NCBI RefSeq assembly: GCF_012516475.1
Contig: NZ_CP051217.1
Span: 1,984,001 to 2,048,000, forward strand
DNA: 64,000 bases
Origin: Parasphingorhabdus halotolerans
GTDB lineage: Bacteria > Pseudomonadota > Alphaproteobacteria > Sphingomonadales > Sphingomonadaceae
Direction: 5' to 3'
Shown here: positions 1-11,366 of the stretch, one piece after another
Layout of the letters: each line of letters begins with the position of its first letter
How positions within the stretch are numbered: the first letter of the stretch is position 1
Position numbers and translations under genes: made by a program
Notes under the pieces: generated by a model
The model's database searches: none
The model's input: only the letters and a program-made list of their open reading frames with translations
What the model was told of the DNA's origin: nothing

Positions 1-1
1 C

Positions 2-390
<389 letters not shown>

Positions 391-391
<1 letters not shown>

Positions 392-759
392 TGATCGTCG
401 CCCTGCATCATGTGCAGCTTGCAATGCCTGCTGGTGGAGAAGAAAAAGCGCGAGCCTTTTATGGCAAGTTAATGGGCCTTACAGAAAGGCCGAAGCCGGA
501 GATGTTGCAAAATAGAGGAGGCTGCTGGTTTGAAGATGGTCCGGTTCGCGTCCATCTTGGCGTAGAGAGTGATTTCCGGCCTGCTCGAAAGGCTCATCCC
601 GGTTTTCAAGTGTCTCAGTTTGCAGCTTTGCTGGACAAGTTCGGCGACGCCGGACATAATATTACATACGGCGAGCCAATAGATGATTTGGCGCGATTCT
701 TTGTGGATGATCCATTTGGAAATAGAGTAGAGATTGTGGCCATGGAGAAATCACTTTGA
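391..759 (+). CDS. VOC family (glyoxalase/bleomycin-resistance-like) protein
   Basis: A 122-residue single-domain vicinal-oxygen-chelate protein. It starts with the usual [11 protein letters not shown] strand carrying the first metal-ligand His, contains [11 protein letters not shown], and ends with the strand [15 protein letters not shown] with the final Glu ligand. These features place it in the glyoxalase/dioxygenase fold; the substrate cannot be told from sequence. I chose the ATG that shares one base with the fabI stop; an in-frame TTG one codon upstream is possible. Its own end overlaps the aroC start by four bases, so fabI, this gene and aroC look like one transcription unit. It may act on a small electrophile, but that is a guess. 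Confidence 0.85.
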
Positions 760-1823
760 GTTTCAACACATTTGGCCGCGTATTCCGTTTTTCCACTTGG
801 GGAGAGAGTCACGGGCCTGCGCTCGGCGCAGTTGTCGATGGTTGTCCGCCGGGACTGGAACTGAGCGAGGGGGATATTCAGCCCTATCTCGATGCGCGGC
901 GTCCCGGCCAGTCGAAATATACAACCCAGCGACAGGAACCTGATCAAGTCAAAATCCTGTCCGGTATATTTGAAGGCAAGACGACAGGCACACCGATTTC
1001 GCTGATGATCGAAAATGTTGACCAGCGCTCGAAGGATTATTCCGAGGTCGCCAAAGCCTATCGTCCCGGCCATGCAGACTATGCCTATGACCAGAAATAC
1101 GGCTTTCGCGATTATCGCGGTGGCGGACGGTCAAGCGCGCGGGAAACAGCAGCGCGGGTGGCCGCAGGGGCCGTCGCGCGGCTCGCAATTCCCGAAGTAT
1201 CAATCCGTGCATGGGTTGCCGAAATTGGCGGCGATGCCATTGATATGGCGAATTTCAACACCAATGACATTGGCAACAACCCGTTTTTCTGTCCCGATGC
1301 AAAGGCCGCGAAACGCTGGGAAGCTTTGGTCGATGGTGCGCGCAAAGCCGGTAGCAGCCTTGGCGCGATCATTGCCTGCGAAGCGACGGGTGTTCCAGCC
1401 GGATGGGGCGCGCCCGTCTATGCCAAACTCGACAGCGAACTGGCTGCAGCAATGATGACAATCAACGCCACCAAGGGCGTTGAAATCGGCGATGGCTTTG
1501 CCTCTGCACGGCTGCGCGGTGAAGAAAATGCCGATGCCATGCGCCCGGGCAATGAAAGGGCCCGGTTTCTCGCCAACCATAGCGGCGGAACGGCTGGCGG
1601 AATTTCGACCGGGCAGCCGGTTTTCTGCCGCGTTGCTTTCAAACCCACGAGCTCGATCCTGACACCGGTCGAAACCATTGATCGCGATGGGAAAGCAACA
1701 GAAATATCCACCAAGGGCCGCCATGATCCCTGTGTCGGCATTCGCGGTGTGCCGGTTGTCGAGGCAATGATGGCGCTGGTCTTAGCCGATCAAAAGCTTT
1801 TGCATCGCGCGCAGTGCGGGTGA
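756..1823 (+). CDS. aroC: Chorismate synthase
   Basis: Chorismate synthase converts 5-enolpyruvylshikimate-3-phosphate to chorismate using reduced FMN, the last step of the shikimate pathway. The 355-residue protein is full length. It begins [20 protein letters not shown], the family N-terminus with the GESHG signature, and has the [22 protein letters not shown] region and the [10 protein letters not shown] signature near the end. The start is a TTG overlapping the previous stop (TTGA); no ATG fits the conserved N-terminus. Chorismate feeds the prephenate dehydratase encoded further on at 14.6 kb. Confidence 0.97.
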   Translation: MSFNTFGRVFRFSTWGESHGPALGAVVDGCPPGLELSEGDIQPYLDARRPGQSKYTTQRQEPDQVKILSGIFEGKTTGTPISLMIENVDQRSKDYSEVAKAYRPGHADYAYDQKYGFRDYRGGGRSSARETAARVAAGAVARLAIPEVSIRAWVAEIGGDAIDMANFNTNDIGNNPFFCPDAKAAKRWEALVDGARKAGSSLGAIIACEATGVPAGWGAPVYAKLDSELAAAMMTINATKGVEIGDGFASARLRGEENADAMRPGNERARFLANHSGGTAGGISTGQPVFCRVAFKPTSSILTPVETIDRDGKATEISTKGRHDPCVGIRGVPVVEAMMALVLADQKLLHRAQCG

Positions 1824-1835
1824 TACGGAACCAGA

Positions 1836-3635
1836 ATGATTGACCTCATCCTCCACATAATCGACGAATTTATCGGCGAGCATAAGGCCATAATCGGCCT
1901 CGCCATATTGGGCGTTATGTTTACCGGCTTTATCATGGAGCGGTTTCCCGCCGCCGTTGTCGCCGTCATCGGGGCCTGCGCGTTTCTGTTCCTCGGAATT
2001 ATAGATTCCGACGGTTTATTCTCGGTCTTTTCCAACACTGCGCCCATTACGATTGCCGCGATGTTCATCCTGTCTGGCGCGCTCCTGCGCACCGGCACGA
2101 TTGACGCGATTGCAGGGTTCATTATCGCGCGGGCCAAGAAACATCCCAAGCTCGCGGTGGCCGAGATGTTTCTCGGCGCCTTTGTCGCGTCGGCGTTCAT
2201 GAACAACACGCCGGTAGTGCTGGTGCTAATCCCGATCATCCTGCGCCTGTCGCGAGCGACGGGATATTCGCCCAAAAAACTCCTTATCCCGCTTAGCTTT
2301 ATCTGCATATTGGGCGGTACAACGACGCTGATCGGCACCTCCACCAACCTTATCGTTGATGCGGTGGCGCGGGACAATGGCCTGCCTGGTTTCGGAATTT
2401 TCGAGATTACGCCTTTCGGTCTGATCGCCGCTGCGGCGGGCACTACGATGATGGTCCTGTTTAGCAGCTGGTTATTACCCGCCGGTCAGGTTAGCGGCGC
2501 GTTTGAAAGCAGCGACGAGAGTGATTTCCTTACCGAGCTGACCGTTTGCCGCAAAGGCGAATTTGTCCGGAAACAGATCAAGGATGTACCGCTATTCCGG
2601 CGCCCCGGCGTGACTGTTACAGCGGTGAAACGCCTCGCCAGCTACATCCGTCATGATCTGGAGGACCATGTTCTGCGCGTGGATGACCGGGTTGTCGTCA
2701 AGCTGGATCTGGCCGAACTTATTTCGCTACGGGAATCCGACGATTTCAAAATCGGCATTGTCCGCTCCGGCGATACCGGGCCACTGGGCGAAGAGCTGGT
2801 TGAGGCCACAGTCGCCCCAAGTCACCCCAGCATCGGCAACCGGCTTTATGATATTCCATTTCTGGCGCAGTTAAACGTACGCGTGCTCGGCATGACGCGC
2901 TATCGCAACCTGCCCCGATCTGACCTTACCAATGCCCGCATCCATGCCGCCGACCGCTTACTCGTCACCGGATCAAGTGAAGATATTCAGCGCATGTACC
3001 AGAATCCAAATCTGTTCGGTGTCGGCCAAACCAAGATCCGCGCCTTCCGCCGCGACCGCGCCCCGATTGCAATTGGCGCGCTGGTTGCTGTGGTCGTGCT
3101 CGCTGCTTTTAATGTGCTGTCGATTGCGGTCGCCGCGATATTGGCAGTAGGCGCGATTCTGTTTGCGCGCTGTATTGATGCCGAGGAAGCATGGGGCTCG
3201 CTCGATGGCAATGTGTTGGTGTTGATTTTCGGAATGCTGGCGGTTGGCCTTGGCCTCGAACAAGCAGGCAGCGTCGATTTCTTGGTTGAAAACCTCACAC
3301 CCTTTCTTCGCGATATCCCGCCTTGGGGCGTCGTCTTTGCCGTTTATGCGTTGTCGGTATTGCTCACAGAAATTGTTACCAACAACGCAGTAGCCATCAT
3401 CATTACGCCGATTGCGATTGCGCTCGGCAACCAGCTGGGCGTCGATCCGCGCGCGCTGGTGATCGCAGTGATGTTCGCTGCTTCGGCCAGCTTTGCAACG
3501 CCGATTGGTTATCAAACCAACACTCTCGTTTACGCAGCAGGCAATTATAAATTTACCGACTTTTTCAAGGCCGGTATTCCGCTTACGCTGGGTGTGGGAT
3601 CAGCCACTTGTCTGGCAATCAGCTACTCGATGTAA
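1836..3635 (+). CDS. SLC13/DASS-type permease with two internal RCK_C (TrkA-C) domains
   Basis: A 599-residue integral membrane transporter of the divalent-anion:Na+ symporter superfamily. Two membrane halves (about residues 1-210 and 395-599) flank a soluble middle with two TrkA-C-like domains (about 225-290 and 305-375). Each half has the family signature: NNTPVVL followed by GTSTNLIVD in the first, and TNNAVAIIITP followed by GYQTNTLVY in the second. Such proteins import sulfate, dicarboxylates or similar anions; the substrate is not determinable here. It starts 12 bases after aroC and is followed by a second carrier. RCK_C domains in this family are presumed ligand-sensing. Family assignment is strong, substrate unknown. 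Confidence 0.88.
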   Translation: MIDLILHIIDEFIGEHKAIIGLAILGVMFTGFIMERFPAAVVAVIGACAFLFLGIIDSDGLFSVFSNTAPITIAAMFILSGALLRTGTIDAIAGFIIARAKKHPKLAVAEMFLGAFVASAFMNNTPVVLVLIPIILRLSRATGYSPKKLLIPLSFICILGGTTTLIGTSTNLIVDAVARDNGLPGFGIFEITPFGLIAAAAGTTMMVLFSSWLLPAGQVSGAFESSDESDFLTELTVCRKGEFVRKQIKDVPLFRRPGVTVTAVKRLASYIRHDLEDHVLRVDDRVVVKLDLAELISLRESDDFKIGIVRSGDTGPLGEELVEATVAPSHPSIGNRLYDIPFLAQLNVRVLGMTRYRNLPRSDLTNARIHAADRLLVTGSSEDIQRMYQNPNLFGVGQTKIRAFRRDRAPIAIGALVAVVVLAAFNVLSIAVAAILAVGAILFARCIDAEEAWGSLDGNVLVLIFGMLAVGLGLEQAGSVDFLVENLTPFLRDIPPWGVVFAVYALSVLLTEIVTNNAVAIIITPIAIALGNQLGVDPRALVIAVMFAASASFATPIGYQTNTLVYAAGNYKFTDFFKAGIPLTLGVGSATCLAISYSM

Positions 3636-3752
3636 CAGCGATAAGGCAATGTCAGTCGCACTAAATCGCGCTTGCTCCGATACCGCGCTCGCACTAAGTT
3701 CGGTGCATCAAAGCCCGCAGAAGTAATGCCGGGCGTTAAAGGGGATCATCAC

Positions 3753-4991
3753 ATGCTAGCTACCTGGTTCAAAATTCCGTTGTGGCAGCGCGTGATTGCG
3801 GCGCTTGTTCTGGGCGTGGTAGCAGGCCTTTTCTGGGGCCCTGATGCAGAGCAAATCAAATGGATCGGTGATTTCTTCATCAAATCGATCAAGATGCTGG
3901 TCGTTCCCCTAATCTTTTTCTCGTTAGTGGCCGGTGTTGCCGCGCTGGGTGACTTGCGCAAATTGGGCAGCGTCGGCGGACGGGCCATGATACTTTTTGT
4001 CATTACCGGTCAGATTGCCGCGTGGCTAGGACTGGCACTCGGCACGTTTTTCCAGCCCGGCAAAGGCGTCGATACCAGCGCGATCCAAAAGGGCGAAACA
4101 CCGGTTCCGAACGAGACTACTGCGGTTGACATGATCCTGTCCATCGTCCCGGACAGCCCGGTTCAGGTGATGGCGGACGTTCGCGTTTTACCGCTTATCG
4201 TGTTTGCGCTGCTGATTGGTATCGGCATCCTGATGGCCAAGGAAGACGGCAAGCCGCTCGCCAAAATATTCGATAGCGGCGCGATTGTGATGCAGAAAGT
4301 CACGATGATTGTCATGGAACTCACCCCCTTTGGTGTGTTCGCACTAATGGCCTGGGTTGCAGGAACCTTGGGGCCGGATGCTCTTTTATCGCTCGCCAAG
4401 CTGGTCGGGCTTAATTATCTCGGCTGCCTGCTTATTATCGGCGTGATGTATAGCGCGATGATCAAATTTATCGCAAAACTGCCAGTGATTGATTTCTTCC
4501 GCGGGATTATTGATGCAATTGCCGTCAGCTATTCCACCGCCTCATCCAATGCGACATTGCCGGTCACCCTGCGATGCGTCGAGCGCAATCTGGGCGTCAG
4601 CAATTCAGTCGCAAGCTTCGTCGTATCACTCGGCGCGACGATCAACATGAACGGCACCGCGATGTATCTGGGCCTCGCCACATTATTCGGCGCGCAGATA
4701 TTCGGCGTCGACCTTAGCTTTGGTGATTATGTCCTGATATCCATCACCTCCACGCTTGGCGCAGTTGGCGCAGCGGGTATTCCGGGTGCGGGCCTGATCA
4801 TGATGGCGCTGGTATTCGGCAGCGTCGGTGTCCCCCTCGAAACCATCGCCTTTGTTGCTGGCGTGGACCGGATCATGGACATGATGCGCACGACCACAAA
4901 TGTCTCCGGCGATGCAGCCGTTGCGGTAACAGTGGCATCAATGACTGGAGAGATTGACCGGGCAGAAATGATCTCGGCGGATGATGTTTAG
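3753..4991 (+). CDS. Dicarboxylate/amino acid:cation symporter (DAACS family)
   Basis: A 412-residue GltP/DctA-type secondary transporter that couples uptake of glutamate, aspartate or C4-dicarboxylates to Na+ or H+. Recognisable are the re-entrant-loop region SYSTASSNATLP (serine-rich motif), the unwound-helix motif GATINMNGTAMY, and the second hairpin GAAGIPGAGLIMMALV, then GVDRIMDMMRTTTNVSGDAA with the substrate-binding Asp/Arg region. I place the start at the ATG with AGGGGA seven bases upstream; an open frame extends further upstream but lacks a better signal. It is followed convergently by the L,D-transpeptidase gene. Specific substrate not assignable. Confidence 0.92.
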   Translation: MLATWFKIPLWQRVIAALVLGVVAGLFWGPDAEQIKWIGDFFIKSIKMLVVPLIFFSLVAGVAALGDLRKLGSVGGRAMILFVITGQIAAWLGLALGTFFQPGKGVDTSAIQKGETPVPNETTAVDMILSIVPDSPVQVMADVRVLPLIVFALLIGIGILMAKEDGKPLAKIFDSGAIVMQKVTMIVMELTPFGVFALMAWVAGTLGPDALLSLAKLVGLNYLGCLLIIGVMYSAMIKFIAKLPVIDFFRGIIDAIAVSYSTASSNATLPVTLRCVERNLGVSNSVASFVVSLGATINMNGTAMYLGLATLFGAQIFGVDLSFGDYVLISITSTLGAVGAAGIPGAGLIMMALVFGSVGVPLETIAFVAGVDRIMDMMRTTTNVSGDAAVAVTVASMTGEIDRAEMISADDV

Positions 4992-5013
4992 GACCAGTCG
5001 CAATTGCTAGATT

Positions 5014-6880
<1,867 letters not shown>

Positions 6881-7996
6881 TTAAATTTTCTGGGGTTTTC
6901 CGTTGTCCAGCCGATGCGTACAGCCCATGGCATTTGCATCGTCCTTGTTGGACAGGGCAGCGACGGTGCGCCAACCCTCGTCACGCATTTGTTTCGCCGC
7001 CGCAAGATCATGGCCAAGCGGCAGGAACAAAACGTCGTTTTGCTTCGCGCCAAAGCCAGCGCCAATCAAGGGGTTCGGATATAGTGAAAAGCCGACCGCC
7101 ATTTCAGCATCGCCGCGTGCATCCGCGATTTCATAGCTCCCGCCACGTCCAAGCGCGCCGACAAAACCCTCGGCATAGAGCGTAAAGCCAAGCCAGCTTT
7201 GATATTCAAACCCGTGGCGTTCTGTCGGATCAAGCGTCAGGCTGACCTTGCCTTCGATGCTAGCAGCGATTTTCGATATGCCATCCAGCCGCGAGGTTAA
7301 CAGATTTTCGGCATCAAATGCGCGCAGGCGTTTCATCGCTTCATTAAACGGTCCAGTTGCTTCGATAAGCGGAAGATATCCCATCGCGCCCATTGCTGCT
7401 AGGCCACCTGCGTCTTTCATATCCAGCTCGCCGCGCACTTCGGCAATTTGTGCCTCATTCAGTGGCAGCGGCCCTGCTGCCAGAATATCGATGAGATCAG
7501 GCAGGGTGAAATCCACCGTAATGCCCGTGACGCCGGCCCGTTCCAGCGCTTCGATTGCTACCGATACAATCTCGCTGGCCGCAGCCACGCTATCGGTTCC
7601 AATCAGCTCGGCGCCAATTTGCAAACGGCTGCGCTCTGGGTGCAACTGGCCAGAGCGCAATTTCAATACTTGCCCCGAATAGCTGAGCCGCAAAGGCCGC
7701 GCGGCGTCCGCCATGCTGGTCGCCGCAATTCGCCCGATTTGCATCGTGATATCGGGGCGCAAAGCCAGTGTGCGCTGCGAGATTGGATCGACAAAGCGCA
7801 TCAGGTCGCTTTTGGCCGCGCCTTGCATCCGGGCCGTCAGCACATCCTCATATTCGGCCAAAGGTGGCGACACCCGTGCGTAACCGTGACTCGCCAGCGT
7901 ATCGAGCACATCGCGCTCGAGCCGCGAGGCTGCTTCCGCATTGGGGGGAAGTGCATCGTGGAAGCCTTCGGGCAGGAGATTCGAGAGCTTTTGCAT
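6881..7996 (-). CDS. hisZ: ATP phosphoribosyltransferase regulatory subunit
   Basis: HisZ is a catalytically dead histidyl-tRNA-synthetase paralogue that binds the short form of HisG and controls the first step of histidine synthesis. The 371-residue protein begins LLPEGFHDALPPNAE and contains the class II synthetase-like motif 2 region (LSYSGQVLKLR) but lacks an anticodon-binding domain. I prefer the ATG with GGAG nine bases upstream; an in-frame ATG five codons earlier has no such signal. It sits between serA and purA. No hisG lies in the window, so its partner must be elsewhere. Confidence 0.92.
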   Translation of the reverse strand: MQKLSNLLPEGFHDALPPNAEAASRLERDVLDTLASHGYARVSPPLAEYEDVLTARMQGAAKSDLMRFVDPISQRTLALRPDITMQIGRIAATSMADAARPLRLSYSGQVLKLRSGQLHPERSRLQIGAELIGTDSVAAASEIVSVAIEALERAGVTGITVDFTLPDLIDILAAGPLPLNEAQIAEVRGELDMKDAGGLAAMGAMGYLPLIEATGPFNEAMKRLRAFDAENLLTSRLDGISKIAASIEGKVSLTLDPTERHGFEYQSWLGFTLYAEGFVGALGRGGSYEIADARGDAEMAVGFSLYPNPLIGAGFGAKQNDVLFLPLGHDLAAAKQMRDEGWRTVAALSNKDDANAMGCTHRLDNGKPQKI

Positions 7997-8059
7997 TGTC
8001 AAATGCTCCATAAACAGGCCTGCCCGATCAGGCCACAGCTTTTATAAAAAGGCTGCCTT

Positions 8060-9649
8060 TTAGAAACGAAGCGCTTTTACGGTCTTCACGCCTTCCAGTT
8101 TGCACACAGCCCAAAGCACTGGCTCTTCAACTGGCGAATCGATTGACAGCAGCAGCACAGCTTCGCCGCCCGGCGCATCGGAACGACGACCCAAGTGGAA
8201 GGTACCAATATTGACTTTCGCCGCACCCAATGTCGAACCAACACTACCAATGAAGCCCGGTTGATCCTCATTCACGATATAGAGCATATCGCCCTCAAGA
8301 TCGGCTTCTACCTTGATACCGAACATTTCCACCAGACGCGGACCGGAAGAGCCGAATAACGTGCCTGCGACAGATTTTTCGCCTTCATCAGTGGTAACGG
8401 AAACCCGGACCAATGTGTGATAATCGCCTTCGCGTTCATGGCGAACTTCGCGTACGTCTAACCCGCGTTCCTTAGCGATATAGGGCGCGTTAACCATATT
8501 CACCGTGTCGCTATAGGCGCGCATCAATCCGGCCAGAACCGCAGCGGTAATCGGCTTTTGGTCAAGTTCGGCTGCTGCGCCTTCTACTTCAACCGAAACC
8601 CCTTTTATCTGGTCTGCGGCAAGCTGTCCTACCAGCGAACCAAGCTGGGTTGCGAGTGCCATATAGGGTTTTAGTTTGGGCGCCTGTTCGGCAGAAAGGC
8701 TTGGCATATTGAGCGCGTTCTCGACGCCGCCATTGACGAGATAGTTAGCCATTTGCTCGGCCACCTGAATGGCTACATTGACCTGCGCCTCGCTGGTGGA
8801 GGCACCCAGATGCGGGGTACAGATCAGGTTTGGAGTGCCGAACAACGCGTTTTCTTTGGCCGGTTCCTGCGCAAACACATCAAGGGCAGCGCCTGCAACA
8901 TGGCCGGATTCCAATGCTTCTTTCAAAGCCTCTTCATCAATCAGCCCGCCGCGCGCGCAGTTGACGATCCGAACGCCCGGTTTGGTTTTTGCCAGCGCTT
9001 CGGCCGACAAGATATTACGGGTCTGATCAGTCAGTGGTGTGTGCATGGTGATAAAATCGGCGCGGGCGAGAAGATCATCAAGCGACACTTTCTCGACGCC
9101 AATTTCTACTGCACGTTCTTCTGTTAGGAAGGGGTCATAAGCGACGACCTTCATCCGGAGACCAATCGCACGTTCAGCTACGATCGAGCCGATATTGCCC
9201 GCCCCGATCAGTCCCAGTGTTTTGCTGGTCAGTTCAACACCCATAAATTTCGATTTTTCCCATTTGCCTGCTTGCGTTGAAGCATCTGCTTCTGGCAATT
9301 GACGGGCGAGAGCAAACATCATCGCGATGGCATGTTCAGCCGTGGTGATGCTGTTGCCAAATGGCGTGTTCATAACCACTACGCCTTTGGCTGAAGCAGC
9401 TGGAATATCGACGTTATCAACGCCGATGCCAGCACGGCCAACAACTTTGAGATTGGTTGCAGCAGCCAGTATTTCTGGCGTCACAGTTGTGGATGAGCGG
9501 ATCGCCAGACCATCATAATCACCGATGATTTTCATCAGTTCTTCTGGCGTCTGGCCGGTAATCTCATCCACTTCACATCCGCGCTCGCGAAAAATCTCGG
9601 CGGCTTTGGGGTCCATTTTATCGGAAATAAGTACTTTGGGTTTTGTCAT
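8060..9649 (-). CDS. serA: D-3-phosphoglycerate dehydrogenase, long form
   Basis: SerA oxidises 3-phosphoglycerate to 3-phosphohydroxypyruvate with NAD+, the entry to serine synthesis. At 529 residues it is the long (type I) form: substrate domain, NAD-binding domain with GLIGAGNIGSIVAERA, catalytic Arg in NCARGGLIDE, the His of the Glu/His pair in TPHLGAST, an intervening ASB domain (about 315-450) and a C-terminal ACT domain (EDQPGFIGSVGSTL), the usual serine-feedback site. The start is the ATG of MTKPKVLISDK, preceded by AGGAA seven to eight bases upstream; a ten-codon upstream extension has no support. It follows serC, giving a serine operon. Confidence 0.97.
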   Translation of the reverse strand: MTKPKVLISDKMDPKAAEIFRERGCEVDEITGQTPEELMKIIGDYDGLAIRSSTTVTPEILAAATNLKVVGRAGIGVDNVDIPAASAKGVVVMNTPFGNSITTAEHAIAMMFALARQLPEADASTQAGKWEKSKFMGVELTSKTLGLIGAGNIGSIVAERAIGLRMKVVAYDPFLTEERAVEIGVEKVSLDDLLARADFITMHTPLTDQTRNILSAEALAKTKPGVRIVNCARGGLIDEEALKEALESGHVAGAALDVFAQEPAKENALFGTPNLICTPHLGASTSEAQVNVAIQVAEQMANYLVNGGVENALNMPSLSAEQAPKLKPYMALATQLGSLVGQLAADQIKGVSVEVEGAAAELDQKPITAAVLAGLMRAYSDTVNMVNAPYIAKERGLDVREVRHEREGDYHTLVRVSVTTDEGEKSVAGTLFGSSGPRLVEMFGIKVEADLEGDMLYIVNEDQPGFIGSVGSTLGAAKVNIGTFHLGRRSDAPGGEAVLLLSIDSPVEEPVLWAVCKLEGVKTVKALRF

Positions 9650-9752
9650 GATTTTATTCCTGAATTTCGTACTCCGCACTTGATGCCGAGTATCTCGCGC
9701 CTATGCGCAATGAGGCTGAGGGCTTCGGGTCTGCGCCCGGAGCAATAAATAT

Positions 9753-10925
9753 TTAGGAAAGTTCAGCTTTAACCTGCGCGAAGGCCCATTCGATCCAAGG
9801 AAGCAGACGGCGAACGTCTTCTTCTTCGACAGTCGAACCGCACCATATCCGCAAACTCGGCGGCGCATCGCGATAGCCGTTGAAATCATAAGCTATGCCC
9901 ATTTTATCGAGCATGCCGGCGATATTCTTCGGAACCGCAGCTTTATTGTCATCGCTCAGGCCATCATACCAGTCGCCCTGAAACACCATGCAGACGCCGG
10001 TATTGGTCCATTTTGCCGGATCACTAACCATATTGCGCATCCACGGCGTCGCTTCAATCCAGTCGTGGACAATTTTGGCATTACGGTCAGCACGGGCATG
10101 AAGTTCGGAAAGACCGCCAATGGATTTCGCCCATTCTAGCGACGCGATATAATCTTCAGTCGCCAGCATCGACGGCGTGTTGATCGTCGCGCCTTCAAAG
10201 ATCGAACGGTTCAATTTGCCATCTTTTTTAACCCGGAAGATTTTCGGCAGCGGCCAAGACGGCGAATAGCTTTCGATCCGTTCGATAGCGCGCGGGCTAA
10301 GGATCAGCATGCCATGACCGGCTTCCGAACCCATGACTTTCTGCCAGCTATAAGTCGTCGCATCAAGCTTCGACCAGTCCATAGGCTGTGCGAAAACAGC
10401 GCTGGTGGCATCGTTAATGGTCACACCCTCGCGGTCAGCGGCGATCCAGTCCGTATCGGGTATTTTCGCGCCCGAGGTGGTGCCATTCCAGGTGAAGACA
10501 ACATCGTCGCCTTTATCGATCTGGGTAAGATCGGGAATCTCGCCATAGTCGGCTTCCAGAACCGTGAGGTTCGCTGGTTTCAGCTGTTTGACAGCGTCCT
10601 GAATCCAGACATTGCCAAAGCTTTCCCATGCGGCAACCGTTACAGGGCGCGCGCCGAGCATATTCCACATCGCCAGTTCGACAGCACCGGTATCAGACGC
10701 TGGAACAATGCCGATCAGATAGTCATCGGGAATACCGAGAATTTCACGGGTGAGGTCAATAGCATATTTCAGCCGCGCCTTGCCGAGAGCAGAACGGTGC
10801 GAACGACCCATCACTTCGGTTTGGAGTTTATCGAGAGACCAGCCAGGAAATTTGGCGGTTGGGCCCGAAGAAAAATTCGGGCAATCTGGGCGCAACTCAG
10901 GTTGCGGTAGGGTAGTATCAGTCAT
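9753..10925 (-). CDS. serC: Phosphoserine aminotransferase, alphaproteobacterial type
   Basis: SerC transaminates 3-phosphohydroxypyruvate with glutamate to give phosphoserine and, in some bacteria, also acts in pyridoxal synthesis. The 390-residue PLP enzyme contains NFSSGPTAKFPGW at the N-terminus, WNGTTSGAKIPD, DATSAVF and the PLP-lysine segment SYSWQKVMGSEAGHG, typical of the alphaproteobacterial branch. The start is the ATG preceded by GGAGAAG; about 29 upstream codons in frame overlap the leader RNA and are rejected. It is the first gene of serC-serA-hisZ-purA and is headed by a serC leader RNA, so serine supply is probably controlled there. Confidence 0.96.
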   Translation of the reverse strand: MTDTTLPQPELRPDCPNFSSGPTAKFPGWSLDKLQTEVMGRSHRSALGKARLKYAIDLTREILGIPDDYLIGIVPASDTGAVELAMWNMLGARPVTVAAWESFGNVWIQDAVKQLKPANLTVLEADYGEIPDLTQIDKGDDVVFTWNGTTSGAKIPDTDWIAADREGVTINDATSAVFAQPMDWSKLDATTYSWQKVMGSEAGHGMLILSPRAIERIESYSPSWPLPKIFRVKKDGKLNRSIFEGATINTPSMLATEDYIASLEWAKSIGGLSELHARADRNAKIVHDWIEATPWMRNMVSDPAKWTNTGVCMVFQGDWYDGLSDDNKAAVPKNIAGMLDKMGIAYDFNGYRDAPPSLRIWCGSTVEEEDVRRLLPWIEWAFAQVKAELS

Positions 10926-10931
10926 TTTAAC

Positions 10932-10985
10932 GCTTCTCCTTACAGAGAGCTCGCGCGGCGTTGGGACCGCGTGGCCCGGCGCCGC
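10932..10985 (-). ncRNA. serC leader RNA motif
   Basis: Directly in front of serC the minus strand forms a GC-rich hairpin with arms GCGGCG (10980-10985) and CGCCGC, and an inner GGG/CCC helix. A second small stem pairs CTCT with GGAG of the ribosome-binding site just before the ATG. Position, length and two-hairpin layout match the serC RNA family reported upstream of serC in Alphaproteobacteria (recognised from memory, not by covariance search). Sequestering the ribosome-binding site would allow translational control; the ligand of this family is unknown. Confidence 0.72.
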
Positions 10986-11012
10986 ATTGAATGTTGCAGC
11001 GCAGCATGTCAA
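10985..11012 (-). promoter_or_regulatory. Putative serC promoter
   Basis: On the minus strand a perfect TTGACA (11007-11012) lies just upstream of the serC leader. A weak AT-containing -10 candidate (TTCAAT at 10986-10991 or a neighbouring register) follows after about 15 bases. Transcription from here would start at or near the first base of the leader hairpin. The -35 is convincing, the -10 poor. Confidence 0.5.
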
Positions 11013-11051
11013 GTGCGCATTTGGTTGCTTTTGATACTGTCCGATACCGGT

Positions 11052-11366
11052 CTATTTTTTGCGAAAAAGCTCTTTGCCTCGGCGAAGGACCAGCAATTTT
11101 TCCATTGTCACGGGATGGAAATAAGCTTCGACCCGGTCGCCTTCTGGGGTTGTGCCATAGACTTCATAACAGCCGCCATCGACCTTTGACTTCTTGATGG
11201 TCCAGCCCTTTTTGACGAGGCTTGCTTCCAGTTGTGCGCGGGTTTTCCAACCTGATTCTGGTCCGGCTTCACACTTCATTTTGCCGGTCGCCAATGCTGG
11301 TGATGATACGCCAAACGAGAGAAAAGCAGCGCTGGTGAAGGTGAGGGCAGTTGCAAAAATTTTCAT
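11052..11366 (-). CDS. Secreted PepSY-like (PepSY_2) small protein
   Basis: A 104-residue protein with a clear signal peptide (MKIFATALTFTSAAFLSFGV...PALA) and a mature domain of about 80 residues. The mature part has two cysteines (KCEAG and GGCYEV) and the pattern ...GWTIKKSKVDGGCYEVYG...EAYFHPVTMEKL, which resembles PepSY-type domains. Such proteins are periplasmic and often neighbour redox or iron proteins. Its start overlaps the stop of the upstream ferric-reductase-like gene by four bases, so the two are translationally coupled and probably work together. Exact function unknown. Confidence 0.72.
   Translation of the reverse strand: MKIFATALTFTSAAFLSFGVSSPALATGKMKCEAGPESGWKTRAQLEASLVKKGWTIKKSKVDGGCYEVYGTTPEGDRVEAYFHPVTMEKLLVLRRGKELFRKK

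Noticed and set aside
10926..11012. N-terminal extension of SerC
   Set aside because: It overlaps the leader RNA and promoter; the ATG with GGAGAAG upstream gives the conserved N-terminus.
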